Positions 1 through 5,754 of a stretch of DNA of 40,147 nt are shown here, piece by piece (within the stretch, counting starts at the first letter, position 1; each line of letters starts with the position of its first letter). The DNA is from Rikenellaceae bacterium (GTDB lineage: Bacteria; Bacteroidota; Bacteroidia; Bacteroidales; Rikenellaceae), in NCBI GenBank assembly GCA_015060115.1, contig SUZB01000019.1:1-40147 (forward strand), given 5' to 3'. Below the pieces are notes generated by a model. That model was not told where the DNA came from. It saw only the letters and a program-made list of their open reading frames with translations, and did not search any database. The translations under genes were made by a program, and so were the position numbers.

Positions 1-183
1 ACCCGTGTATGGATTACTGATTCGGACGACATAATAACAGAGCCCAAAACGCCGCTTTTGAACGAGTATAGTGTATCTATTGACGAGGGAAAGTCGGAAA
101 TCAAACTTACTGGTAACACTCGCTATGGTGCTTGCTGGGTTGTATCACTCCACCCATTTGCAGGCTACGGCTCGGCAGAGTAA
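1..183 (+). CDS. 3' end of an unidentified protein (5' truncated by window)
   Basis: An open frame runs from the first base to a TAA at 181-183 and gives 60 residues ending in CWVVSLHPFAGYGSAE. The piece is too short to assign. Its alternating polar/hydrophobic pattern (SVSIDEGKSEIKLTGNTRYG) looks like beta-strands of a surface or periplasmic immunoglobulin-like domain, but that is only an impression. The reading frame itself is well supported, because it is uninterrupted and its codon choice matches the neighbours. Confidence 0.6.
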   Translation, partial: TRVWITDSDDIITEPKTPLLNEYSVSIDEGKSEIKLTGNTRYGACWVVSLHPFAGYGSAE

Positions 184-283
184 ATAATTTTATTTAAGTG
201 TTTTTTGCTGAGGCTGGCTAAGACATTAGCTGGCCTCTGCATTTATTTACTTCAACACGCTTCAAACTAACAACTCTCTCTCT

Positions 284-377
284 ATCATTCTGAACGAAGT
301 GAAGAATCTCTGAGTTAGTAATAAGTTCGGTATTCGTGCAAACCTTGAGATCTTTCGCTTACGCTCAAGATGACACT
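284..377. repeat. Imperfect inverted repeat, REP-like (GAAGAATCTC / GAGATCTTTCGC)
   Basis: The left arm at about 287-317 reads ATTCTGAACGAAGTGAAG and ends in AATCTC. The right arm at about 345-375 reads GAGATCTTTCGCTTACGC and ends in AAGATGAC. The arms are imperfect reverse complements around a ~25-nt spacer. Similar CATTCTGAGCG...GAAGAATCT palindromes are common intergenic repeats in many bacteria. Degenerate CTAACAA heptamers flank it at about 264-280 and 378-397. The whole gap 184-542 holds only this repeat, those heptamers and the promoter of the next gene. Confidence 0.5.
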
Positions 378-511
378 TCTAACAACTAACAACTAAAAAA
401 ATGCTAATCTCTCCTTTTTTTGCTCTTTTTATCGCTTGCTTTCCTTGATTGTTGTTCCGAAAGTCGAAAAAATAGGTATATATACTACTGAGCCGTTTGG
501 GATATTATTCG

Positions 512-519
512 TACCTTTG
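512..519 (+). promoter_or_regulatory. Bacteroidetes -7 box (TACCTTTG) for the acyltransferase operon
   Basis: TACCTTTG matches the TAnnTTTG -7 consensus of the Bacteroidetes primary sigma factor and lies 23 nt before the ATG at 543. No well-spaced TTTG -33 box is seen; the nearest one (496-499) is too close. Confidence 0.6.
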
Positions 520-542
520 TAGCCGTTATTACACTACTAATT

Positions 543-1334
543 ATGCACTTGGATATTCGCGAGATTTTGAGCAAACGCATTGGTCGTCGTCTGCCTAAGT
601 TTATCTCTCGCCCTCTTGAAAAGTTGATTCATCAGGATGAGCTCAACGGATTTTTTGCCACCTGCGAGGGTGCAACGCCCGAAGAGTTCCTAAAGAAGGC
701 CTTTGAGTTTTTGAATGTCACCCACACGGTAGAGTATACAGCACCTCTTGCCGATGATGAGCGATATATCTTTGCATCGAATCACCCCTTTGGTGGTCTC
801 GATGGTATGTTGCTTGTCGATGCACTCATTGAGCGCTTTGGCGATGCTGGTGCTGTCGTTAATGACCTTCTGATGAATATCTCATATCTTGAGCCGCTAT
901 GGATTCCTATCAACAAATATGGCAAGCAGAGTGCCGAGAAGGGTCGCCGCTACGATGAGGCCTTTAGCTCTCCTACAAAGCAGGTCTTGACCTTCCCTGC
1001 GGGCTTCTGTTCGCGCTATATCGATGGTCGTGTTCAGGATATCGAGTGGCGTAGCCACTTTGTAAAAGATGCTTTGCGCTACAACCGCAAGATAGTACCC
1101 GTATTTGTCGAGGGTACGCTCTCGAAGCGCTTCTATCGCATCTACCGCCTGCGTCGCTTCCTGCATCTAAATGTGAACCTGGAGCTTGTATTGCTCGTCG
1201 ATGAGATGTTCCGCCAGCGTGGCAACCATATCCATATCCGCGTAGGTGCACCTATTGATGTTGCAACCCTTGAGGGCAGTCGTGGCGATATATGCAAGGA
1301 GATTCGCCACCGTGCCTACGCCTTGGAGCGCTAA
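543..1334 (+). CDS. glsA: PlsC/LPLAT-family O-acyltransferase, probable glycine-lipid GlsA
   Basis: This 263-aa protein belongs to the lysophospholipid acyltransferase superfamily. The catalytic signature is NHPFGGLDG at residues 80-88. Here His81 and Asp87 are separated by five residues, not the four of classical PlsC. A later FPAGFCSR block fits the acyl-acceptor motif. The next gene, 35 nt downstream, is an OlsB-like N-acyltransferase. The same pairing encodes GlsA/GlsB in Bacteroides, which make N-acyl-3-acyloxyacyl glycine lipids. The inferred role is O-acylation of the N-acyl-glycine made by the neighbour, at the inner face of the membrane. No signal peptide or clear membrane helix is seen. 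The alternative is a generic hemolysin-type acyltransferase with another lipid acceptor. Confidence 0.8.
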   Translation: MHLDIREILSKRIGRRLPKFISRPLEKLIHQDELNGFFATCEGATPEEFLKKAFEFLNVTHTVEYTAPLADDERYIFASNHPFGGLDGMLLVDALIERFGDAGAVVNDLLMNISYLEPLWIPINKYGKQSAEKGRRYDEAFSSPTKQVLTFPAGFCSRYIDGRVQDIEWRSHFVKDALRYNRKIVPVFVEGTLSKRFYRIYRLRRFLHLNVNLELVLLVDEMFRQRGNHIHIRVGAPIDVATLEGSRGDICKEIRHRAYALER

Positions 1335-1369
1335 CCAACCCAAACTTAATGAAGAACTAACCCAATTTT

Positions 1370-2260
1370 ATGAAGGAGATTATCCCCGCTATTGACCGTG
1401 CCGTTATTCTTGATGAGCTTTCGAAGCTCGATATGTTGCGTACTACACGACACGGTGCCAACGAGATATATATCTTTAATGCTCAGTCATCACCCAACCT
1501 TATGCGTGAGGTAGGTCGCCTGCGCGAGCTCTCATTCCGCAGTGGCGGTGGCGGTTCGGGCAATGAACTCGATGTCGATGCCGATGATATGGCACAAGAT
1601 GGCTATGAGCAGCTTATAGCCTGGGATCCTGTGGCTCAGGAGATTATCGGTGGCTACCGCTTTATTATCTGTCGAGACTCACAGCCCGCGCACCTATCTA
1701 CCGAGCACTACTTCAACTTTAGCCAGCAGTTCCGCGATGAGTATCTTCCTCATACTTTGGAACTTGGCCGTGCCTTTGTGAGTGGTTCGGGCGATGCTAT
1801 GAAGAGCATCTATGCCCTCGATAACCTTTGGGACGGCATCGGAGCGCTGCTCAAGACACACCCCGAGGTGAAGTACCTCTTGGGCAAGGTTACGATGTAC
1901 TCGTCATACAATATCGAGGCTCGCAATATGTTCTTCTACTTCTTGCGCAAATACTATCCCGATACCGATAGGCTTGTCGAGGGTATCCACCCCCTGAAGA
2001 TGAATATCAACACCGAGCTCTACGATGCTCTGTTTACGGGTGCCAACTTCGATGAGGACTACAAAATCCTGCGTAGCCGTATCCGCGACCACGAGGAGAT
2101 TATCCCTCCGATGTTCAACGCCTATATCAATATCACGGCCTCGATGCGTGTCTTCGACTCGGTACACAACCCCGAACTTGGCGATGTCTACGAAACAGGT
2201 ATCCTTGTCCCTGTCGAGAGCATCTATGCTGACAAGTACGAGCGCTACACAACTTGGTAG
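1370..2260 (+). CDS. glsB: GNAT-type amino-acid N-acyltransferase, probable glycine-lipid GlsB (OlsB-like)
   Basis: This 296-aa protein has the features of the OlsB/hemolysin GNAT group. It has an N-terminal segment with LREVGRLRE-like helices. The fold core reads VAQEIIGGYRFIICRDS, and the ELGRAFV motif at about residues 130-136 corresponds to the ELGRxxV block of ornithine-lipid synthases. The family transfers 3-hydroxyacyl groups from acyl-ACP to an amino-acid amine. In Bacteroidales the acceptor is mainly glycine. It follows the O-acyltransferase by 35 nt and a terminator closes the unit, so the two form an operon for a two-step lipoamino-acid pathway. A Gly/Ser-rich stretch (SGGGGSGNELD) near residues 57-67 is a probable flexible loop. 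Confidence 0.82.
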   Translation: MKEIIPAIDRAVILDELSKLDMLRTTRHGANEIYIFNAQSSPNLMREVGRLRELSFRSGGGGSGNELDVDADDMAQDGYEQLIAWDPVAQEIIGGYRFIICRDSQPAHLSTEHYFNFSQQFRDEYLPHTLELGRAFVSGSGDAMKSIYALDNLWDGIGALLKTHPEVKYLLGKVTMYSSYNIEARNMFFYFLRKYYPDTDRLVEGIHPLKMNINTELYDALFTGANFDEDYKILRSRIRDHEEIIPPMFNAYINITASMRVFDSVHNPELGDVYETGILVPVESIYADKYERYTTW

Positions 2261-2275
2261 CAGGGTGCCGAAAGT

Positions 2276-2312
2276 AAAAAGGAAGAGCATATTTTTTGTG
2301 CTTTTCCTTTTT
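2276..2312 (+). terminator. Rho-independent terminator after glsB
   Basis: AAAAAGGAAGAGCA pairs with TGCTTTTCCTTTTT (14 bp with one G-U pair) and runs into a long T tract, just after the glsB stop. The T tract abuts the next promoter. Confidence 0.7.
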
Positions 2313-2325
2313 TTTTGTATCTTTG
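2295..2325 (+). promoter_or_regulatory. Promoter of the zeta-like kinase (TTTG-N19-TATCTTTG)
   Basis: A TTTG at 2295-2298 and TATCTTTG at 2318-2325 are separated by 19 nt and lie 21 nt before the ATG at 2347. The -33 box sits inside the preceding terminator hairpin, so terminator and promoter are fused. Confidence 0.65.
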
Positions 2326-2346
2326 TGGCAACACTGACGAAGTTTT

Positions 2347-2919
2347 ATGCAGAAGCTCTATATCATAGCAGGCTGTAACGGCGCAGGCAAGACCACGGCA
2401 TCATATACTATGTTGCCTGAGTTGTTGCACTGCCACGAGTTTGTTAATGCCGATGAGATAGCGCGCGGTCTTTCGCCCTTCAACCCCGATAGTATGGCTA
2501 TCGAGGCGGGTCGCTTGATGCTTAAGCGTATCAACGACCTACTGGAGGAGGGTGCCGATTTTGCCTTCGAGACTACACTTTCAACACGCACATACCAAAA
2601 ATTTGTTCATCGTGCCCACGAGCGCGGCTACTTTGTGTCGCTTCTCTACTTCTGGCTGCCCACCCCTGAGCAGGCAATCGAGCGTGTGGCAAAGCGCGTG
2701 AGCCTCGGAGGTCATAATATCCCCACCAACACCATACGCCGCCGTTATGAGAGCAGTATGCGTAACCTCACCTCGCTCTATGTGCCTATCTGCGACTATT
2801 GGGTAATCTACGACAACAGCACCGCCGAGGGCGTGCGCAAGATTGCCTATGGCTCGAAGAGCGAGATTAAGGAGATTGTCGATCCCACAGCTTATAATAA
2901 GATTTTGGAGTATGAGTGA
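2347..2919 (+). CDS. Zeta-toxin-like P-loop kinase
   Basis: This 190-aa protein starts with a Walker A loop GCNGAGKTT (residues 9-17). It continues with the zeta-family blocks FVNADEIARGL and FAFETTLS, and then an Arg-rich LID region (AIERVAKRV, IRRRYESSM). The layout matches zeta toxin/AAA_33 proteins, which in plasmid systems phosphorylate UDP-N-acetylglucosamine. Many chromosomal relatives have unknown substrates. The gene has its own promoter and overlaps the next small gene by 8 nt, so the two are co-translated. In classical epsilon-zeta loci the antitoxin precedes the toxin; here the small partner follows. Toxicity is inference; a housekeeping kinase role is possible. Confidence 0.75.
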   Translation: MQKLYIIAGCNGAGKTTASYTMLPELLHCHEFVNADEIARGLSPFNPDSMAIEAGRLMLKRINDLLEEGADFAFETTLSTRTYQKFVHRAHERGYFVSLLYFWLPTPEQAIERVAKRVSLGGHNIPTNTIRRRYESSMRNLTSLYVPICDYWVIYDNSTAEGVRKIAYGSKSEIKEIVDPTAYNKILEYE

Positions 2920-3076
2920 TTTTGAGTTAAGAGAGCTACAGGAGCGTATAGATGCGGGAATATTGTTGGCACAACGCCGACTAATCGAGCGTACGCGCCG
3001 CGACAATGGTGATTTGGTCGTTGTCCGCGACGGCGAGGTTGTGAGGCTTACGCCTGATCAACTTCTTATGAAGTAA
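2912..3076 (+). CDS. 54-aa charged protein overlapping the zeta-like kinase, possible antitoxin
   Basis: ATG at 2912 lies inside the end of the kinase gene (ATGAGTGA overlap). The product starts MSDFELRELQERIDAGILLA and ends in DGEVVRLTPDQLLMK. It is a helical, highly charged N-terminal half (RRLIERTRRDNGD) followed by a short beta-like segment (LVVVRDGEVVRL). No signal peptide or membrane helix is seen. Small proteins of this type are often found next to zeta-like kinases in Bacteroidetes, so an antitoxin or regulatory subunit is plausible. Its TAA stop is contiguous with the first AATTTCTTGTGA repeat unit. Confidence 0.65.
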   Translation: MSDFELRELQERIDAGILLAQRRLIERTRRDNGDLVVVRDGEVVRLTPDQLLMK

Positions 3077-3216
3077 TTTCTTGTGAAATAATTTCTTGTG
3101 ATAAGGGGTCATCTGCGACCTCTCAATCATTGCCCTGAATGGGAAATACTTCAAGTATGTCCCATCCAGGGCAATTTCTTTATCGAGGCCACAGCTAACC
3201 CCTTCTGACAAGAAAT
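3075..3216. repeat. Intergenic element E1: conserved inverted ends enclosing a unique hairpin
   Basis: AATTTCTTGTGA occurs at 3075 and again at 3090, the second extending to AAGGGGTC (3110). The far end, 3197-3216, reads ACCCCTTCTGACAAGAAATT, an imperfect reverse complement. Inside lies a strong hairpin: ATTGCCCTG...CAGGGCAAT (about 3129-3173), with an inner stem GGGAAATAC / GTATGTCCC. It is followed by TTTCTTTAT, which is terminator-like. A second element with the same ends but an unrelated hairpin is at 13227-13356. Confidence 0.7.
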
Positions 3217-3245
3217 TGGCGGAGTGCTGACTGGAAGCAAGTCTA

Positions 3246-3346
3246 TTAGTGAGTTTAGGGAGTGTAAGGAGCTTAAGGAATAAATGATGATAGCGCTCTC
3301 CTTAAATTCTCTAAATTCCCTAATTTCCCTAAATTCTCTAATGACT
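3246..3346. repeat. 9-nt-period palindrome, family A, copy 1
   Basis: A run of degenerate 9-mers of type TTTAGGGAG is followed, after a short loop, by the complementary run of type AATTCCCTA. Related copies are at 13385, 29553, 30361 and 32905. Frames read through it give SLNSLN-type tripeptides that are not real proteins. Confidence 0.7.
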
Positions 3347-3349
3347 GCG

Positions 3350-3450
3350 CCCATTTTACCCCTTAGACCCCTCAGACCCCTTGGGCTTTAGCCCGCAGGC
3401 GAAACGCCTGCTCTCTAATAACTAACTTCTAATAACTAACAACTCTCTTT
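3350..3450. repeat. ACCCCTTAG 9-mers, GCAGGCG/CGCCTGC hairpin and CTAATAA heptamers
   Basis: Three ACCCCTnnG-type 9-mers lead into TTTAGCCCGCAGGCG, loop AAA, then CGCCTGC (3395-3411). Degenerate 7-mers follow (CTAATAA, CTAACTT, CTAATAA, CTAACAA). The hairpin core recurs almost identically at 13501-13525, followed by similar heptamers. Confidence 0.7.
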
Positions 3451-3455
3451 CCTAT

Positions 3456-3486
3456 TTTGCTTTTTTAGCTTTTTTTTGTAACTTTG
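3456..3486 (+). promoter_or_regulatory. Promoter of the TPR lipoprotein (TTTG-N19-TAACTTTG), nearly leaderless
   Basis: TTTG at 3456-3459 and TAACTTTG at 3479-3486 have ideal 19-nt spacing. The ATG is at 3493, only six bases after the -7 box, so transcription would start at or within a few bases of the start codon. Confidence 0.7.
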
Positions 3487-3492
3487 TGAAGT

Positions 3493-5151
3493 ATGAGGAT
3501 TGCACTGAAAATATTAACTCTTTGTGTTGCGTTGGTGATTGCGGGTTGCTCGACAGATAGAGCAACCAAGGAGGCTATTCGCCGTGCCGAGACTATTGCA
3601 CGCGAGATGCCAGATTCGGCACTTGTGCTAATTGAGAGTATTGACCCTCAGAATGTTAGGGGTGAAGATGATAAGGCGCACTACCGCTTGGTGGAGGCTG
3701 AGGTGCTATACTACAACCGCATCTTGCCCGATAGGGAGGAGGTGGCGCAACCGCTGTTCGACCACTACCTGACGAGCAACGACCATAGAGAGCGTGCCCG
3801 TGCAATGTATCAATATGCCTTGGTGATGCAGGCCGAGGGCGAAAATGCTGAGGCGCTATATGCCTTGTTGGAGGCGGAAAAGTCGTTGGAGCTATGCAAA
3901 TATATAGATAAGCCACGCTTGCAAGGTCTTGTGCATCGTACCAAGGGCGAGATTTATGGCGTGGAGTGTCTGTTTAGCAACGCCTACGAGGAGCACGCAA
4001 TGGCCAAGGTGTGCTTTGAGCGGGCAAATCTTCCGAGCCACGCAACCTTTGCTATGCTCGATATGGGGCGTGTGGCACTCAGCTTGCGCGACTACGACTC
4101 GGCAAAATCGTGTTTCGACGAGGTGTGCCGTATAGCCGAGGAGTGCGAAGATAGAATGCTCCTTTGCGAAACGCTCTACCTTTGGGCAGACCTATATAAC
4201 GAGGTTGATGAGTATGCCGAGTGTCGCAAGGTGCTCAAAAGGATTGTTAGTGAGGATTTTGTGCAGTTTGATGAGTGCCACTTCTACTGCCTCGATGCTA
4301 TGATTTCGGCCTCGGAGGGTCGTAGCGATGATGCTGTCAAGGCCTTAGAGTTAGCATCTGAGGCCGATGATGCCGACAAGGGTAGTATCAACTATGCAAG
4401 CTATGTTACGCACCGCACCCTTGGCAACTATCGTGTCGCGCTACGCTATCACGAACATTCGAAGCACGCTCAGGATGCGTTGATGTTCGAGGTGCTCGAT
4501 AGGTCGGTGCTTAATATGCAGGTGGAGTTGCTTGATAGCCGTTTACAGAGCAAGATTCGTGAGGAGCAGTTATCGCGCGAGCGCATCGTATGGCTTGTTG
4601 TGGTATTTGCCGTAGTGGTCGTTCTGCTGCTTATCTATGTACGCTATCGCATCAGGCTCAAGAATGCCGATATCTCGCGCTATGCCGCCATCGTCGAGGA
4701 GATGCAGACGGCGGTTGAGAGTAGCAATAGTGCTATGACCGAGACAATTAGCTCGATGTATCGCGACCGCTTTGCCGAGCTTAACGGCTTGCTCGACACC
4801 TACTACGACCATAGTGGCTCGTCGCGCCAAAAGAATATCATCTACGACCAGATGTGTGATATTGTCGAGGAGCTAAAGCATAGTCGCCGCCGTGTGGCTG
4901 AGTTGGAGAGTGCCGTAAACCACTATCGCAACAACATTATGCAGCGTCTTCGTGAGCAGATTCCTGACCTTAAACCTCGTGAGGTGAGCATTGCGCTATA
5001 TAGCTATGCGGGTTTCTCGAATCGTGCAATCTCGATATTTATCGACAGCGACCCCATCACGGTGTCGAAGCTGCGTTATGGATTGAAGCGCAAAATCCTA
5101 AATTCTAAGGCTAAAGATGCCGAAATTCTCGCTCAGGCACTTTCGGATTAA
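3493..5151 (+). CDS. Membrane-anchored TPR lipoprotein with cytoplasmic helix-turn-helix (one-component regulator)
   Basis: This 552-aa protein has a lipoprotein signal with lipobox VIAGC (Cys19). About 300 residues of helical TPR-like repeats follow, with Ala/Tyr/Asp-rich helices such as ALYALLEAEKSL and YDSAKSCFDEVCRIAEE. One membrane helix (WLVVVFAVVVVLLLIYV, about residues 365-382) comes next, then a coiled-coil stretch. The C-terminal helix-turn-helix (LKPREVSIALYSYAGFSNRA, about 492 onward, then ITVSKLRYGLKRKI) resembles the LuxR-like HTH of Bacteroidetes TPR regulators (DUF6377-like). Inferred topology: lipid anchor and TPRs periplasmic, HTH cytoplasmic. The target is unknown; the small lipoprotein 40 nt downstream is a candidate. 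Confidence 0.75.
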   Translation: MRIALKILTLCVALVIAGCSTDRATKEAIRRAETIAREMPDSALVLIESIDPQNVRGEDDKAHYRLVEAEVLYYNRILPDREEVAQPLFDHYLTSNDHRERARAMYQYALVMQAEGENAEALYALLEAEKSLELCKYIDKPRLQGLVHRTKGEIYGVECLFSNAYEEHAMAKVCFERANLPSHATFAMLDMGRVALSLRDYDSAKSCFDEVCRIAEECEDRMLLCETLYLWADLYNEVDEYAECRKVLKRIVSEDFVQFDECHFYCLDAMISASEGRSDDAVKALELASEADDADKGSINYASYVTHRTLGNYRVALRYHEHSKHAQDALMFEVLDRSVLNMQVELLDSRLQSKIREEQLSRERIVWLVVVFAVVVVLLLIYVRYRIRLKNADISRYAAIVEEMQTAVESSNSAMTETISSMYRDRFAELNGLLDTYYDHSGSSRQKNIIYDQMCDIVEELKHSRRRVAELESAVNHYRNNIMQRLREQIPDLKPREVSIALYSYAGFSNRAISIFIDSDPITVSKLRYGLKRKILNSKAKDAEILAQALSD

Positions 5152-5162
5152 GATATTTTTCA

Positions 5163-5170
5163 TAACTTTG
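5163..5170 (+). promoter_or_regulatory. -7 box TAACTTTG before the small lipoprotein
   Basis: TAACTTTG lies 21 nt before the ATG at 5192, in the 40-nt gap after the TPR regulator. It suggests the small gene can be transcribed on its own. Confidence 0.55.
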
Positions 5171-5191
5171 TGAAATAAGGTTAATATAACT

Positions 5192-5509
5192 ATGAAGAGA
5201 TTTTCGATATTGTTGGTTTTGCTTCTCGCCGTCGCCTTTGTTGGTTGCGAGAAGGAGGCGTTTGTCTTTGACGAACCTATGATTGAGAGTTCGGATGATG
5301 CCACAACCGATGGCAAAGACGATAGCGAAGAGCCAGAGCCCGCCCCAGAGCCTACACCTGAGCCTGTCGATCCTAATGATGGAGATACTAATCCCGAGCC
5401 TACTGATCCTAACGATGGCAAGGGTAATAAGAAGTCGAAGATCATTAAGCGCATTGCTAAACCTTCGCCCATAAAGTACCCCCGACCATTGGCTGTGCCG
5501 ATGGATTAG
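5192..5509 (+). CDS. Small Pro/Glu/Asp-rich lipoprotein
   Basis: This 105-aa protein has a signal peptide and lipobox FVGC (Cys19), giving a lipidated Cys followed by EKEAF. The mature part is dominated by acidic and proline-rich repeats (PEPAPEPTPEP, PVDPNDGDTNPEP, PTDPNDGKGNK). It ends in a short basic tail (KKSKIIKRIAKPSP). Such low-complexity tethers usually hold a domain away from the membrane, yet no folded domain follows, so it may be a remnant of a longer lipoprotein or a stand-alone spacer. Position directly after the TPR/HTH protein suggests a shared role. Function unknown. Confidence 0.6.
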   Translation: MKRFSILLVLLLAVAFVGCEKEAFVFDEPMIESSDDATTDGKDDSEEPEPAPEPTPEPVDPNDGDTNPEPTDPNDGKGNKKSKIIKRIAKPSPIKYPRPLAVPMD

Positions 5510-5523
5510 GTGAGGGCGGCGTT

Positions 5524-5595
5524 AAATTGCTGATTTTCAGTGGAATATAAGTTATTCTAAAGAGATGTTTGTAACTTATTGAAAATCAGCGATTT
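5524..5595. repeat. Bulged stem-loop GCTGATTTTCA...TGAAAATCAGC
   Basis: The outer arms GCTGATTTTCA (5529-5539) and TGAAAATCAGC (5580-5590) are perfect. The inner arms ATAAGTTA (5547-5554) and TAACTTAT (5572-5579) also pair. The right strand is continuous while the left carries a 7-nt bulge. There is no T tract, so it is probably not a simple terminator. Confidence 0.55.
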
Positions 5596-5647
5596 GAAAA
5601 ATCTGAAAATTTCAATCATTCATTTGGTTGATAATCAATAAATTACA

Positions 5648-5684
5648 AGGGTCGATTTTGAAAAATTCGGCCCTTTATTTTTTG
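5648..5684 (+). terminator. Rho-independent terminator
   Basis: AGGGTCGATTTT pairs with AAAAATTCGGCCCT (one G-U pair) and is followed by TTATTTTTT. It closes the regulator/lipoprotein unit. Confidence 0.6.
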
Positions 5685-5704
5685 GCGACCACTGCATTTA
5701 GCCC

Positions 5705-5712
5705 TAACTTTG
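5705..5712 (+). promoter_or_regulatory. -7 box TAACTTTG for the 477-aa lipoprotein
   Basis: TAACTTTG lies 42 nt before the ATG at 5755 and matches TAnnTTTG. A GCAG follows, as with several other promoters here. Confidence 0.6.
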
Positions 5713-5754
5713 CAGTAGGAAAAGTCCAAAAAATTAAAACTAAAAACTGATATT

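Noticed and set aside
3075..3216. Integron attC site
   Set aside because: It has paired ends and a bulged hairpin, but no GTTRRRY/RYYYAAC core sites and no integrase. The gene order upstream is not cassette-like.
3246..3346. Possible CRISPR array from regularly spaced short repeats
   Set aside because: Units are 9 nt, contiguous and degenerate, with complementary arms; there are no 30-nt repeats, unique spacers or cas genes.
3151..3354. Minus-strand frame rich in SLHSLNSL and ending in ISCQKG, with a similar frame at 13257-13535
   Set aside because: Both are translations of the family A palindrome and the E element; the Ser-Leu-Asn tripeptides come from the 9-nt period. Start context, promoter and codon use do not support genes.
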